Numbered from the stretch's first letter, positions 8,402 through 17,723 are shown. The stretch: 64,000 bases of DNA from a bacterium (GCA_029565675.1 JAKQNP010000008.1:310001-374000); one strand, 5' to 3'. Notes: generated from the sequence alone by a model not told the origin. Program-made: numbers and translations.

Positions 8402-9292
8402 ATGTTAAAAAAGTATTTGATCGCCTTTGTCCTGGTCACGGCCTCTTCGGCGGCAGCCGCGGGCCGATCAGGACTGGCCTTTCTAAAAATTTCCACTGAT
8501 GCCCGTTCGGCTGCCATGGGATCAGCGGCTGTGGCTGGAGGAACCGACGCTGCAACTGTTTTTTGGAATCCCGCCGGATTGGCCTGCTTGACAAAACGGC
8601 AGGCCACCCTTTCCTACAGCCACTGGATTCAAGATATCGACCATTCCGTGGCGGCTTTTGCCATGCCAACCCGTTTCGGCCATTTCGGTTTGAGCGCAAT
8701 TCTGACTGAAGTCCCAGGGCTCGAACGCCGCGATTCGGCGTCAGCAGTTCCGCTGGCGGAATTTTCCGCCCAAGATTTCACGATCGGTTTGGCCTATGCG
8801 CGAAAATTCAGCCACCTCTCATTTGGCATTCAGGCCAAATATCTTTATGAAAAGATACACGTAGAAAGCGCTGACGGCTTTGCGGTCGACATGGGAGTGC
8901 GATATCTGCCGCAAATTGAAGGACTTGCCTTTGCAGCCTCTATGCAAAACTTGGGTTGGATCGACGAACTCAGCAACGAACGCATCGACCTGCCGCGCAT
9001 CGGGCGCGTCGGCGTGACCTACTCGCCAGGTGGGATGAACGGCTTTCGCTGGGCGCTTGCTTTGGATTTCGTTAAAATAGTCGACGAGGAATCTCATGTG
9101 CACGCCGGTGCAGAAGTACAGCTGATGGAAGTGCTTTTCTTGCGGACCGGTTATGGAACTGGCTATGATGAGAAAAGCTGGAGTGCCGGTTTGGGCCTGG
9201 GTTGGGGAGCGGCACGTGTCGATTATGCTTATGTGCCTTTTTCTTCTGATCTGGGCAGCGCCCAACAGTTCAGTTTAACAGTTTTGTTTTAA
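8402..9292 (+). CDS. Second PorV/PorQ-family outer-membrane protein
   Basis: 296 residues from ATG 8402, preceded by GGAGAG; the longer in-frame start at 8375 would put residues before a clear signal peptide (LKKYLIAFVLVTASSAAAA). The mature start reads FLKISTDARSAAMGSAAVA and then VFWNPAGLA, a textbook PorV/PorQ opening, followed by amphipathic strands and a terminal FSLTVLF. It is the fourth gene of the surface cassette and a divergent paralogue of the 7295 gene. The two may serve different cargo. Confidence 0.85.
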   Translation: MLKKYLIAFVLVTASSAAAAGRSGLAFLKISTDARSAAMGSAAVAGGTDAATVFWNPAGLACLTKRQATLSYSHWIQDIDHSVAAFAMPTRFGHFGLSAILTEVPGLERRDSASAVPLAEFSAQDFTIGLAYARKFSHLSFGIQAKYLYEKIHVESADGFAVDMGVRYLPQIEGLAFAASMQNLGWIDELSNERIDLPRIGRVGVTYSPGGMNGFRWALALDFVKIVDEESHVHAGAEVQLMEVLFLRTGYGTGYDEKSWSAGLGLGWGAARVDYAYVPFSSDLGSAQQFSLTVLF

Positions 9293-9453
9293 TCAGATTC
9301 TCACATGCTCTGCTCTGTTTTCACGGCAGGTCGCAAATCAACTGATACGCAAAGTGGCAGGAGAAAATACAGCATAACAGGCCTTCCTGCTCCTGCGGAT
9401 GCTTATCGTTCATCATGCATCGATTTTTGAAATCAAACGAGAGGGTGGAAGAG

Positions 9454-10572
9454 ATGGCCAAGTATCGTATCGCATGGCTGCCTGGCGATGGCGTCGGCAA
9501 TGACGTCATGGAAGCCGCTCGAATTGTTCTCGACAGTCTAAATCTGAACCTTGAATTCGTACATGGTGATATCGGTTGGGAATTTTGGTGCAATGAAGGC
9601 GACCCTCTGCCGGCTCGAACAATCGCTGTATTGAAACAAACCGATTGCGCTCTTTTTGGTGCGATCACCTCCAAGCCCAAAGAGGAGGCTGACAAGGAAC
9701 TGATTCCAGCGCTTCGCGGCAAGGGATTTGCCTATTCCAGTCCGATCGTCCGTTTGCGGCAAGAGTTCGATTTGCACACCAATCTGCGACCTTGCAAAGC
9801 TTATGCCGGCAATCCTCTCAATTACCGCGACGACATCGATATTGTGGTGTTTCGCGAAAATACCGAAGATCTCTACAGCGGAATTGAATTTCACCCTGTA
9901 CCGGATAGCCTGCGCAAGACGCTCGCAACTGAACATCCAAAGATGAAACGTTTTGCCGGCGTCGATTCCGCCGATATGGCCCTGACGCTGCGCATCATCA
10001 CTCGGCCTGCCTCGCAGCGAATCATTCGATCCGCATTTGCCTATGCCAAAGAAAAAGGTTATAAAAACGTAACAGTAGTGGAAAAGCCCAACGTGTTGCG
10101 CGAAACCAGTGGCCTGTTTATCCGTGAAGCCAGAAAAATTGCCCAGGAGTATCCAGGTATCGAGCTGTGGGAAACCAATATCGATGCCATGTGTATGTGG
10201 TTGATCAAGAATCCACAGAATTATGGGGTTTTGGTCACCAGCAATTTGTTCGGCGATATCATTTCAGATCTTTGTGCTCAACTTGTTGGCGGGTTGGGCT
10301 TCAGCGCCAGCGGCAATCTCGGCGATCGCTATGCGGTCTTTGAACCGACGCATGGGTCGGCTCCCAAGTATGCAGGCCTGTATAAAGTCAATCCCATTGC
10401 GATGATTTTGACCGTTAAACTTATGCTCGAGCACCTCGGCGAAGAAGAAGCGGCTGCAAGAGTTGAAAACGCGGTCAAAGCAGTCTTGCAAGAAGGCCTG
10501 GTTCACACTTATGACATGGGAGGTACAGCATCGACTCTGGATATGGCCAAGGCGATCAGCGCAAAACTCTGA
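9454..10572 (+). CDS. Isocitrate/isopropylmalate dehydrogenase family protein, probably isocitrate dehydrogenase
   Basis: 372 residues from ATG 9454, just after GGAAGAG; an in-frame ATG at 9415 is less likely. It is a beta-decarboxylating dehydrogenase. The substrate-loop region is SSPIVRLRQEF then NLRP, the catalytic stretch FRENTEDLYSGIE is of isocitrate type, and the metal site SNLFGDIISD is intact. In the cofactor loop HGSAPKYAG the Lys-Tyr pair is the one found in NADP-dependent E. coli isocitrate dehydrogenase; NAD enzymes usually have Asp-Ile. So NADP-linked isocitrate oxidation is the best guess, though homoisocitrate, isopropylmalate or tartrate cannot be excluded. No leu genes adjoin it; leuCD are about 48 kb away in the window. 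Confidence 0.75.
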   Translation: MAKYRIAWLPGDGVGNDVMEAARIVLDSLNLNLEFVHGDIGWEFWCNEGDPLPARTIAVLKQTDCALFGAITSKPKEEADKELIPALRGKGFAYSSPIVRLRQEFDLHTNLRPCKAYAGNPLNYRDDIDIVVFRENTEDLYSGIEFHPVPDSLRKTLATEHPKMKRFAGVDSADMALTLRIITRPASQRIIRSAFAYAKEKGYKNVTVVEKPNVLRETSGLFIREARKIAQEYPGIELWETNIDAMCMWLIKNPQNYGVLVTSNLFGDIISDLCAQLVGGLGFSASGNLGDRYAVFEPTHGSAPKYAGLYKVNPIAMILTVKLMLEHLGEEEAAARVENAVKAVLQEGLVHTYDMGGTASTLDMAKAISAKL

Positions 10573-10732
10573 TCGCTGTGGCCGCCCGGCACGATCATGG
10601 GATAGACTGTAGAGGCATATCATCAATCCGGGAATGGTGCTCTGCTCACCAATGTGTGCGCGACACCGGTGCCAAAACGATTGTTTGGCGAACTGAAAAG
10701 AGTAATCTTTATTCTCTCACGCGGAGTCGTCT

Positions 10733-12895
10733 TTGAATACGATCAATTTGGTGATCGGACTGCACAACCATCAGCCTGTCGGCAATTTCGATTTTGTTTT
10801 TGAGGAGGCCTATCAACGTGCCTATTTGCCATTTTTGCAGGTGTTGTCAGCGCACCCTGGAGTGAGGACGGTTCAGCACTATTCCGGTATTCTCCTGGAA
10901 TGGATTTTGTCTCATCATCCCGACTTTATCTCTCTCTTGAGTTCAATGGTTTCCCGAGGTCAGATTGAGATCATGACCGGCGGATATTATGAGCCGATTC
11001 TAATCGCGATTTCAGATCCGGATAAAGTCGGACAAATTCGCAAACTCGACCAATTTTTGCGCAAGCATCTCGATTGTAAACCCAGGGGCATATGGCTGGC
11101 AGAACGCGTATGGGAGCCGCAGTTGCCTTTGCCGCTGGTCCAGGCTGGCGTTGAATACACCGTTCTCGATGATTCGCATTTCAAGCATAGCGGGCTATCC
11201 GGTGCCGATCTGCAGGGCTATTTCATCACCGAAGAGCAAGGCGCTCTGCTTAAAGTTTTCCCGATCGATGAAAAGCTGCGCTATTCCATTCCCTTTCAGC
11301 CTCCGGAAGAGACGATTGCTTATCTGCAGTCATTGGCCGACAGTTCCGGCGACCGCATCGCGGTGTTTGCCGATGATGGCGAAAAATTCGGGGTCTGGCC
11401 AAACACCTATCACCAGTGTTATGAAAACGGCTGGCTGGAAAGCTTTTTTTCTCTGCTGGAGGAAAACCGGGAATGGATCCGGGTGCTGACTTTTGCAGAA
11501 ACACTCGACCGCTTCGCGCCCCGAGGCCGGGTGTACTTGCCGACTGCTTCCTACCGGGAGATGATGACCTGGGCTTTGCCGGCTGCAGCTATCCCGGAAT
11601 ACGAAAACATGAAGAGTTGGCTCGAACAAGCGCCGTTCAAAGAGGTCGACCGGTTTTTTCAGGCAGGATTTTGGCGCAATTTTTTTGCCAAATATCCGGA
11701 GGCCAATCAAATGCACAAGCGGATGTTGCAGGTTCGGGATGACTTAAAGAGGTTGGAGAGCGATCCTGCAATGCAGGCGGCTCCTCTCGAGCCGATCCGC
11801 GATCTGGTCTATGCCGCCCAGTGCAACTGTCCCTATTGGCATGGCGTTTTTGGCGGTCTCTATCTGACCAACTTGCGCTACGCAATTTACAACCATTTGA
11901 TCCGCGCCCAGGTCGCTATCGATCGCCTCATCTATGGAAAAGAAGCAATTGCCCATGGGTGGGTCCGAATTGAACAAAAGGATGTGAATTGCGATGGACT
12001 CGAAGAAACCTTTGTCGATACCGATCGCATGCGGCTTTATTTTGCCCCGGCAAAAGGAGGTACCCTCTTCGAATGGGATTTCAAACCCTGCGCCATCAAT
12101 CTTCTCGACACTCTGTCTCGACGTCCGGAAGGCTACCACCATAAATTGTCTGAAGCAGGTGGCCAGCAGGCTGACCAAAGCGCTGACTTTTACACCATTC
12201 ATGAAAATATCCGCAGCCAAGAAAGCGGTCTGCAGGATCTTGTCGACTGCGATTCTTATCAGCGCGTGGCTTTAATCGACCATTTTTTGCATCCCGAAAC
12301 CGATCTCGACGGATTTTCCCGCACAAAATACCGCGAGCAAGGCGATTTTATCGAACAGCCGTATCAGGTGCAGGTGGAAAAGACAGAAACTAGCGCCAGA
12401 TTGATGTTCAGCCGGGAGGGTCAGGTGCAAGTCGACCATGGTAAAGTTCCGATGCATCTGGACAAGACCATCGAGATAAAAGCAGGATCAGATTCTATCG
12501 GATTGACCTATCGCCTCCACAATCGCAATAACCGGTCAATCGAAATATGGTTTGCCGCTGAATTGGCATTCAACCTTCTCGCAGGCGAGGCCGTTGATCG
12601 CTACTATGCTGCTCACCAGGCAGCGATTGACGACCGCTGCTTGCGAAGCCGTGGTTCGATTGCAGATCTTGCCCAATTTTCTTTGGTCGATGAGTGGCTG
12701 GGTTTGCATATCAACCTCGATTTTGCACCGCGGGCGGAGGTCTGGCGTTTTCCGATCGAGACGGTTTCAATGTCAGAATCGGGATTTGAACGTATCTATC
12801 AGGCGTCAGTGGTGGTACCCAATTGGAAAATCTTATTACCGCCGCAGGCATCAAAACAGATGGAGATCCAAATCGAACTGCACAAACTGGAGTAG
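10733..12895 (+). CDS. GH57 family 4-alpha-glucanotransferase / alpha-amylase
   Basis: 720 residues. The N-terminal GH57 barrel opens with IGLHNHQPVGNFD; the nucleophile is E124 in WLAERVWEPQ and the acid/base is D214 in FADDGEKFGVWP, at almost the same numbers as in the Thermococcus litoralis enzyme. The central helical and C-terminal beta-sandwich domains (DUF1925/DUF1926 type) are present. No signal peptide, so cytoplasmic action on glycogen or maltodextrins is expected. The start is TTG at 10733, 6 bases after GCGGAG, and matches the family start. The gene stands alone, with repeat copy A directly after the stop. Confidence 0.9.
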   Translation: MNTINLVIGLHNHQPVGNFDFVFEEAYQRAYLPFLQVLSAHPGVRTVQHYSGILLEWILSHHPDFISLLSSMVSRGQIEIMTGGYYEPILIAISDPDKVGQIRKLDQFLRKHLDCKPRGIWLAERVWEPQLPLPLVQAGVEYTVLDDSHFKHSGLSGADLQGYFITEEQGALLKVFPIDEKLRYSIPFQPPEETIAYLQSLADSSGDRIAVFADDGEKFGVWPNTYHQCYENGWLESFFSLLEENREWIRVLTFAETLDRFAPRGRVYLPTASYREMMTWALPAAAIPEYENMKSWLEQAPFKEVDRFFQAGFWRNFFAKYPEANQMHKRMLQVRDDLKRLESDPAMQAAPLEPIRDLVYAAQCNCPYWHGVFGGLYLTNLRYAIYNHLIRAQVAIDRLIYGKEAIAHGWVRIEQKDVNCDGLEETFVDTDRMRLYFAPAKGGTLFEWDFKPCAINLLDTLSRRPEGYHHKLSEAGGQQADQSADFYTIHENIRSQESGLQDLVDCDSYQRVALIDHFLHPETDLDGFSRTKYREQGDFIEQPYQVQVEKTETSARLMFSREGQVQVDHGKVPMHLDKTIEIKAGSDSIGLTYRLHNRNNRSIEIWFAAELAFNLLAGEAVDRYYAAHQAAIDDRCLRSRGSIADLAQFSLVDEWLGLHINLDFAPRAEVWRFPIETVSMSESGFERIYQASVVVPNWKILLPPQASKQMEIQIELHKLE

Positions 12896-12900
12896 GATGA

Positions 12901-13086
12901 AACCCGGATTCGGTGTTGGCCGAATCAATAAACAGTCCACCTATTGTTTTTTGTGCAGTCGCAATGGCGTCTCGTCGTCAAATGGGATACCGCTGATGCA
13001 GTAGCAGAAACGAACTTTTTCATACTCTGTAGATTGCAATTCAAGTCATTCTCTGTGAGATCAGGTGCTTGGCGCCGACTCGGAGT
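12901..13086. repeat. Dispersed intergenic element, copy A
   Basis: About 186 bases filling the gap between the GH57 gene and the S41 protease gene. It opens with AACCCGGATTCGGTG and closes with a diverged reverse complement (GCGCCGACTCGGAGT). It shares with copies B (30401) and C (62386) the left-end core GATTCGGTGTTG..CGAATCAA and the right-end core CTGTGAGATC (13053-13062), followed by GGTGCTTGGCGCC. The right half is the most diverged of the three and there is extra sequence in the middle. Confidence 0.6.
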
Positions 13087-13125
13087 GAAATTCCTTTTTT
13101 TTGGGTAAAAATGAGAGTCAAAAAG

Positions 13126-14730
13126 ATGAAAACAAAGAGTTCAATTGCTCTGGCCGTGGGGTTGGCTGTGCTGCTGTGGTTGGGGTTGCAGAGAATCGGT
13201 TCCACTCAATCGTCTTCCAGAGACAATATCCGTTCCCAGTTGGACCGTTTTGCCGAAGCTTTTTCTTACGTCAAACAATACTATGTGGAGCCAGTGGAGA
13301 GCGAAAACCTGATCACCGGTGCGATTCAGGGCATGCTCAGCGAGCTGGACCCGCATTCGGTCTATATTCCACAAAAAGAAGTTGAAAAAGTGACGGAAGA
13401 AGTCGAGGGTTATTTCGAAGGAATCGGCATTGAATTTATCGTGCAAAACAAGATTTTAACGGTGGTTTCACCGATCGTCGGCGGGCCATCGGAAGCGGTC
13501 GGATTGCTGCCGGGCGATCAGATCGTGCGGATTGACGGTGAATCTGCCTACGGGATTACCGAGTCTGAAGTGATGAAAAAACTTCGCGGCCCGAAGAACA
13601 GCCAGGTGCAATTGACCATCAGGCGTCCCGGGCAGCCGGAAAATTTCGATGTGGTGATTACCCGCGACAAGATTCCCATTTACAGCATTGTTGCCGCTTT
13701 TATGCTTGATGATGGGGTTACCGGCTATGTTAACCTCAGTCGGTTCGCCAAGTCAACCGCAAAAGAGCTCGATGAAGCGCTCACCAAACTGGAAGCGCAG
13801 GGAATGCGGCGGTTGATTCTCGATCTCCGTTTCAATGTCGGCGGCCTTTTGGATCAAGCGATTGAAGTCGCTGACCGTTTCATCCCGGGTGGTTACCGTT
13901 TGGTCTACACGCGCGGACGGGTTCCTGGATCAAACGAGGAGTTTTATTCCAGCAACCGCAGTGCCTTTCGGTCCTATCCTCTGGTGGTGATGATCAACCA
14001 TGGGTCTGCCAGCGCGTCAGAAATCGTTGCCGGTGCGGTACAGGATCTGGATCGCGGCTTGTTGGTCGGCCAGACCAGTTTTGGCAAAGGATTGGTGCAG
14101 AACCAACGCCTGTTAAGCGATGGTTCTGCCATGCGATTGACGGTTGCCCGCTACTATACCCCAAGCGGTCGTTTGATCCAGCGGCCGTTCGACAGCGGTG
14201 TGATGGATTATTATTTGGAAGCCTATGAAGATGAAGAACAGGCCCAACCTGCAGACAGCACACGAGAGATTTTTCTGACTCTGGCCGGACGAAAGGTCTA
14301 TGGCGGCGGCGGCGTCACGCCGGACACCATTTTAACGGATCTCAAGATCACCCGTTTTACCGGTGAGCTGATTCGTCAGCGCATCTTTTTTGAAATCGGT
14401 TCAGCAGCGGACAGCCGTTTGCTGAGTGCGCTGAAGGATTTTGATTCCTTTTATCAGCAATACGAGGTGGAGGACAATCTGATCGCTCAGATTGCAGACG
14501 CATGCAAAAAACATGATATTCCATATAGCGCCGAGGCTTTGGAAAAAGACCGGGACTATATTGCGACGATGATCAAAGCGGAGATCGCCCGTCATCGTTG
14601 GGGAAGTGAATCCTATTATCAAGTGCGCATACTGGCAGATTCTGAAGTGCGCGCAGCCAATTCTCTATGGCCGTTGGCTGAGCAAATCTACCAACTGCAT
14701 GATTGGCCTGTTCCCCGTGTTAACCGTTAA
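13126..14730 (+). CDS. ctpA: S41 family C-terminal processing peptidase (CtpA type)
   Basis: 534 residues from ATG 13126 (GAGAG 8 bases upstream); ATG 13111 is an alternative giving five more residues. An N-terminal membrane anchor (SIALAVGLAVLLWLGL) places the rest in the periplasm. A PDZ domain (about residues 75-165, with PSEAVGLLPGDQIVRIDG) precedes the S41 core, with GSASASEI carrying the serine and FGKGLVQ carrying the lysine of the Ser-Lys dyad. The ~110 residues after the core are a helical tail. Such enzymes trim or degrade envelope proteins from the C-terminus. The gene sits between repeat copy A and the promoter of the ExbB operon. Confidence 0.9.
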   Translation: MKTKSSIALAVGLAVLLWLGLQRIGSTQSSSRDNIRSQLDRFAEAFSYVKQYYVEPVESENLITGAIQGMLSELDPHSVYIPQKEVEKVTEEVEGYFEGIGIEFIVQNKILTVVSPIVGGPSEAVGLLPGDQIVRIDGESAYGITESEVMKKLRGPKNSQVQLTIRRPGQPENFDVVITRDKIPIYSIVAAFMLDDGVTGYVNLSRFAKSTAKELDEALTKLEAQGMRRLILDLRFNVGGLLDQAIEVADRFIPGGYRLVYTRGRVPGSNEEFYSSNRSAFRSYPLVVMINHGSASASEIVAGAVQDLDRGLLVGQTSFGKGLVQNQRLLSDGSAMRLTVARYYTPSGRLIQRPFDSGVMDYYLEAYEDEEQAQPADSTREIFLTLAGRKVYGGGGVTPDTILTDLKITRFTGELIRQRIFFEIGSAADSRLLSALKDFDSFYQQYEVEDNLIAQIADACKKHDIPYSAEALEKDRDYIATMIKAEIARHRWGSESYYQVRILADSEVRAANSLWPLAEQIYQLHDWPVPRVNR

Positions 14731-14792
14731 ACGGCTGGCCGGGTAAAAAACAAAAAGATGTTGACTTTTAGGACAAAAAATACTAAGTTTTG

Positions 14793-14820
14793 TTGACAAA
14801 GTAAAAATCCTGTCTAATTA
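14793..14820 (+). promoter_or_regulatory. Sigma70-like promoter of the exbB operon
   Basis: TTGACA (14793-14798), 16-base spacer, TAATTA (14815-14820) in an AT-rich stretch. A start near 14827 gives a leader of about 28 bases containing GGAGGAAAG before ATG 14855. A second TTGACT lies upstream at 14761. Confidence 0.5.
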
Positions 14821-14854
14821 AACGTTTACAAACACCTTTGGAGGAAAGACCAGC

Positions 14855-15466
14855 ATGGTTGAGATGTTCATCAACGGTGGCCTCTTTATGTGGCCGATTT
14901 TAATTTTGTTGATTCTCGGATTGGCGATCAGCATCGAGCGTCTGTGGACCTTGACCCGTGCCGGCGTCAACACGCGCAAATTCCTGGATCAAGTAAAAAG
15001 TGCTTTGAAAGAAGGTGGTGTCGAAAAGGCATTGGAAGTCTGTTCAACCACACGTGGGCCGGTGGCCTCCATTTTTCACGCTGGTTTGATGCGGGCGGAT
15101 CGCGGCGTCGAAAGTGTTGAAAAAGCCGTGACCAGTGCCGGTTCAATCGAAATGGCATTTCTGGAAAAGGGTCTGGTTTGGTTGGCGACGATCATCAGTG
15201 TTGCGCCGATGCTCGGATTCACCGGTACGGTTCAGGGCATGATTCAGGCCTTTGATGCCATTGCCGCCGCTAATGACATTTCACCGACCATTGTGGCAAG
15301 CGGTATTTCTGTCGCTTTGTTGACCACCCTTTTTGGCCTTGTGGTGGCCATGATCATCCAGGTTCTGCATAACTTTTTTGTCTCTCGTATCGACAAGCTG
15401 ATCATTGACATGGAAGAGAGCTCCAACGAACTGGTCGACACGCTGGTCGCAAACGAGAAAAAGTAA
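14855..15466 (+). CDS. exbB: MotA/TolQ/ExbB proton channel family protein
   Basis: 203 residues with three membrane segments: one near residues 8-26 (FMWPILILLILGLAISIERL), then a pair in the second half around APMLGFTGTVQGMI and VALLTTLFGLVVAMI. The GFTGTVQGM loop is the ExbB/TolQ hallmark. With ExbD it forms an inner-membrane proton channel that drives TonB. It is the first gene of a four-gene operon with gaps of 18, 45 and 11 bases, ending in the 17043 terminator. Confidence 0.92.
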   Translation: MVEMFINGGLFMWPILILLILGLAISIERLWTLTRAGVNTRKFLDQVKSALKEGGVEKALEVCSTTRGPVASIFHAGLMRADRGVESVEKAVTSAGSIEMAFLEKGLVWLATIISVAPMLGFTGTVQGMIQAFDAIAAANDISPTIVASGISVALLTTLFGLVVAMIIQVLHNFFVSRIDKLIIDMEESSNELVDTLVANEKK

Positions 15467-15484
15467 TCAAGGGAGAAGGCCTTC

Positions 15485-15886
15485 ATGGCGCTAAAGCGAG
15501 ATCGAAAAGTACCTGTCGAGCCACCAACGTCCTCGTTGGCCGACATCGCGTTCCTGCTGTTGGTCTTTTTTCTGGTTACCACCACGGTTGATGTCGATAA
15601 AGGACTCTCTCTTTCCTTGCCTGAGAAAGGCCAGGTCACCGAAGTCCGCAAGAAAAATATCGCCAATTTGTTGATCAATGCGACAGGCCAGGTTATGTTG
15701 AATGAAGAGCCGATCGAATTGAACATGGTGCGAGAGCGGGCCAGGCTGATGATGCAAGAGAATCCTTTGATCATCTTTTCGGTAAAAACCGACCAGAAAA
15801 CCAAATATGATGTTTACATCGATGTGATCGACCAGTTAAAGCAGGCCAACGCAACGCGTATCTCTATTGCTGAACCCGAGTCTTAG
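15485..15886 (+). CDS. exbD: ExbD/TolR family protein, first copy
   Basis: 133 residues. One N-terminal transmembrane helix (IAFLLLVFFLVTTTV), preceded by the conserved SLADIAFLLLVFFLV motif with the essential aspartate, then a periplasmic domain. It partners the ExbB protein encoded just upstream. A second, non-identical ExbD follows, an arrangement frequent in Bacteroidota-like phyla. Confidence 0.9.
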   Translation: MALKRDRKVPVEPPTSSLADIAFLLLVFFLVTTTVDVDKGLSLSLPEKGQVTEVRKKNIANLLINATGQVMLNEEPIELNMVRERARLMMQENPLIIFSVKTDQKTKYDVYIDVIDQLKQANATRISIAEPES

Positions 15887-15931
15887 GAACCAATAAAGTC
15901 TCCTGGGCGTTGAAACAAGTAGGAGTCTACG

Positions 15932-16354
15932 TTGAAATTCGCAAAAAAGTCCAATGTCAGATCGGGCATTCCGACTGCATCACTGCCGGATATCGTGTTT
16001 ATGCTGATCATCTTTTTTATGGTATCAACGGTATTCAAGGAATCATCTGGATTGCCACTCACTCTGCCGGATGCGAAAAAGATAGAAAAACTCCCCGGCA
16101 AGCGAAACGTTGCGGTCATTTGGGCGGATCGGGCCGGCAATATATCGATCGATGATCGTATGGTGGATATTTCGAGCATCCGCAATATCATTTACACAAA
16201 AGCCGCTGACCCTCTACAGCCGTTGAAGCTTGTCTCTCTGCGGGTTGACTATCAAGTCGAGATGGACCGTGTTACCGCAATTCAAGAAGAGTTGCGCTCG
16301 GTCGGCGGTGCGGCTCTGAACGTCAATTATTCAACGCGTACTGCAGCAGATTGA
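15932..16354 (+). CDS. exbD: ExbD/TolR family protein, second copy
   Basis: 140 residues starting at TTG 15932, 6 bases after AGGAG. The motif TASLPDIVFMLIIFFMVST carries the conserved aspartate in the membrane helix, followed by a periplasmic domain. It differs clearly from the first copy, so the complex may contain a mixed ExbD pair. The TonB-family gene follows after 11 bases. Confidence 0.9.
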   Translation: MKFAKKSNVRSGIPTASLPDIVFMLIIFFMVSTVFKESSGLPLTLPDAKKIEKLPGKRNVAVIWADRAGNISIDDRMVDISSIRNIIYTKAADPLQPLKLVSLRVDYQVEMDRVTAIQEELRSVGGAALNVNYSTRTAAD

Positions 16355-16365
16355 GGTGATTGATT

Positions 16366-17016
16366 ATGTTGATCCGACAAATCCCCAAGTACAGTCTGCA
16401 ATACCACTCCAAAAAGGTATTGGAATTGGGGTTGATCCTCGCATTGGGTATCCTGATTCTATTTTTCCAAGCCTTCAAGCGGTTCGATCGCAATATCGAG
16501 AAGGTTGATAAGGTAGATGTGGTTATCAATGTCGATGAAATCCCTCAGACTGAACAAGAACAAAGGGCTCCGGCTCCCCAACGACCGTCGATACCCATTG
16601 AAAGCGAAGACGAGGATATCCCTGAGGATGCCACGATCGAGAGCACAGATATCGATCTGAGCGAACTGCCACCCCCGCCGCCTCCTCCAGAAGAAGAAGT
16701 CGACGAATCCGCCATGGTTTTTATCGCCTATGATGAACCACCACAGCCGATCGGCGGTTTTGAAGCGATCCAAAGAAATCTGCGCTATCCTGAAATCGCC
16801 CGCAAAGCGGGTGTTGAAGGACGTGTCGTGGTCAATGTCTTGATCGATCAAAACGGCAATGTCATCGATACGCGGATTCTCAAATCACTTGGCAACAACG
16901 GTTGCGATGAGGCCGCTATCGCTGCCATCAAATCGGTCAAGTGGAAGCCCGCCAAACAACGCGACAAACCGGTTAAAGTTTGGGTGGGTATTCCTGTGGT
17001 TTTTATGTTGAAGTGA
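16366..17016 (+). CDS. TonB family energy-transducing protein
   Basis: 216 residues from ATG 16366 (AGGTGAT upstream; TTG 16360 is possible). A membrane helix near residues 20-36 (LELGLILALGILILFF) is followed by an acidic and proline-rich linker (ELPPPPPPPEEE) and a TonB C-terminal domain with LRYPEIARKAGVEGRVVV and GCDEAAIAAIKSVKWKPAK. It transmits proton-motive force to TonB-dependent receptors; no receptor gene is in the window. Confidence 0.92.
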   Translation: MLIRQIPKYSLQYHSKKVLELGLILALGILILFFQAFKRFDRNIEKVDKVDVVINVDEIPQTEQEQRAPAPQRPSIPIESEDEDIPEDATIESTDIDLSELPPPPPPPEEEVDESAMVFIAYDEPPQPIGGFEAIQRNLRYPEIARKAGVEGRVVVNVLIDQNGNVIDTRILKSLGNNGCDEAAIAAIKSVKWKPAKQRDKPVKVWVGIPVVFMLK

Positions 17017-17042
17017 GAACTGCGACCGATCGAATTTGTGAG

Positions 17043-17080
17043 AAAGCGGTGAAAGAAGTTTTCACCGCTTTTTCTTTTTT
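17043..17080 (+). terminator. Rho-independent terminator of the exbB-tonB operon
   Basis: AAAGCGGTGAA (17043-17053) pairs perfectly with TTCACCGCTTT (17061-17071) over a 7-base loop and is followed by TTCTTTTTT. It lies 27 bases after the TonB stop. Confidence 0.8.
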
Positions 17081-17115
17081 CCCCCAAAGGGTTTCTTATC
17101 TGCGCGAGTGCTTTC

Positions 17116-17622
17116 ATGAAGCACATTATTCTTCTCGGTCTTGTCATTCCATTTCTTTCCTGTCTAAATCCGTTCGCTCCATCTCTCGACCGCGGAATGG
17201 AAACTGGTTTGGTTCTAACCGAACAGCAATCACCTGAAGAGGTTCTGGAAAACTTTACCTATGCCTATAACTTGAAAGATTCGCTCGTCTATGCCGAATT
17301 GCTGGACAGTTCGTTTGTTTTTGTCTATTTTGACCCCAATCTGGGTACCTCCGGGCGTTTTATCTCCTGGAATCGCGACACGGATCTCAAAACGACCGGC
17401 CGGCTTTTCCGCAATTTTCAAACCATCACCTTGACCTGGAACCATACCATCTATGAAGACCGCGAAGAAGATAGGGCTGAACTCTCGAAAACGCTGAATT
17501 TGAATCTGTTTGGCGAAGGCGGCGATTTTGCCCTGACCGGCAGTGCGATTTTCAATTTTGTCAAAAGTCCTTATGACCATCGCTGGCGCATCTCCCGCTG
17601 GAAGGATGAATCGCATATATAG
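17116..17622 (+). CDS. Small lipoprotein, possibly NTF2-like
   Basis: 168 residues. The short signal MKHIILLGLVIPFLSC ends in a lipobox cysteine. The mature part begins with a helix (SPEEVLENFTYAYNLKDSLVYAELL) and continues with paired strands ending WRISRWKDE, the order of an NTF2/SnoaL-like fold; this is a fold-level guess. It follows the exbB operon terminator on the same strand, with no evident partner. Not recognised further. Confidence 0.65.
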   Translation: MKHIILLGLVIPFLSCLNPFAPSLDRGMETGLVLTEQQSPEEVLENFTYAYNLKDSLVYAELLDSSFVFVYFDPNLGTSGRFISWNRDTDLKTTGRLFRNFQTITLTWNHTIYEDREEDRAELSKTLNLNLFGEGGDFALTGSAIFNFVKSPYDHRWRISRWKDESHI

Positions 17623-17694
17623 GTTCTTTGCCTGATTTTTTCGGCAATACCTGCTGAAATCCTGTGCAAAACAAAGCCGAACAAGCATTATCTG

Positions 17695-17723
17695 TTGTCT
17701 CTTAATTCCTATATTCGTATCTT
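17695..17723 (+). promoter_or_regulatory. Possible promoter of the ECF sigma gene
   Basis: TTGTCT (17695-17700), 17-base spacer, TATCTT (17718-17723), placing the start about 26 bases before ATG 17756. Confidence 0.35.
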
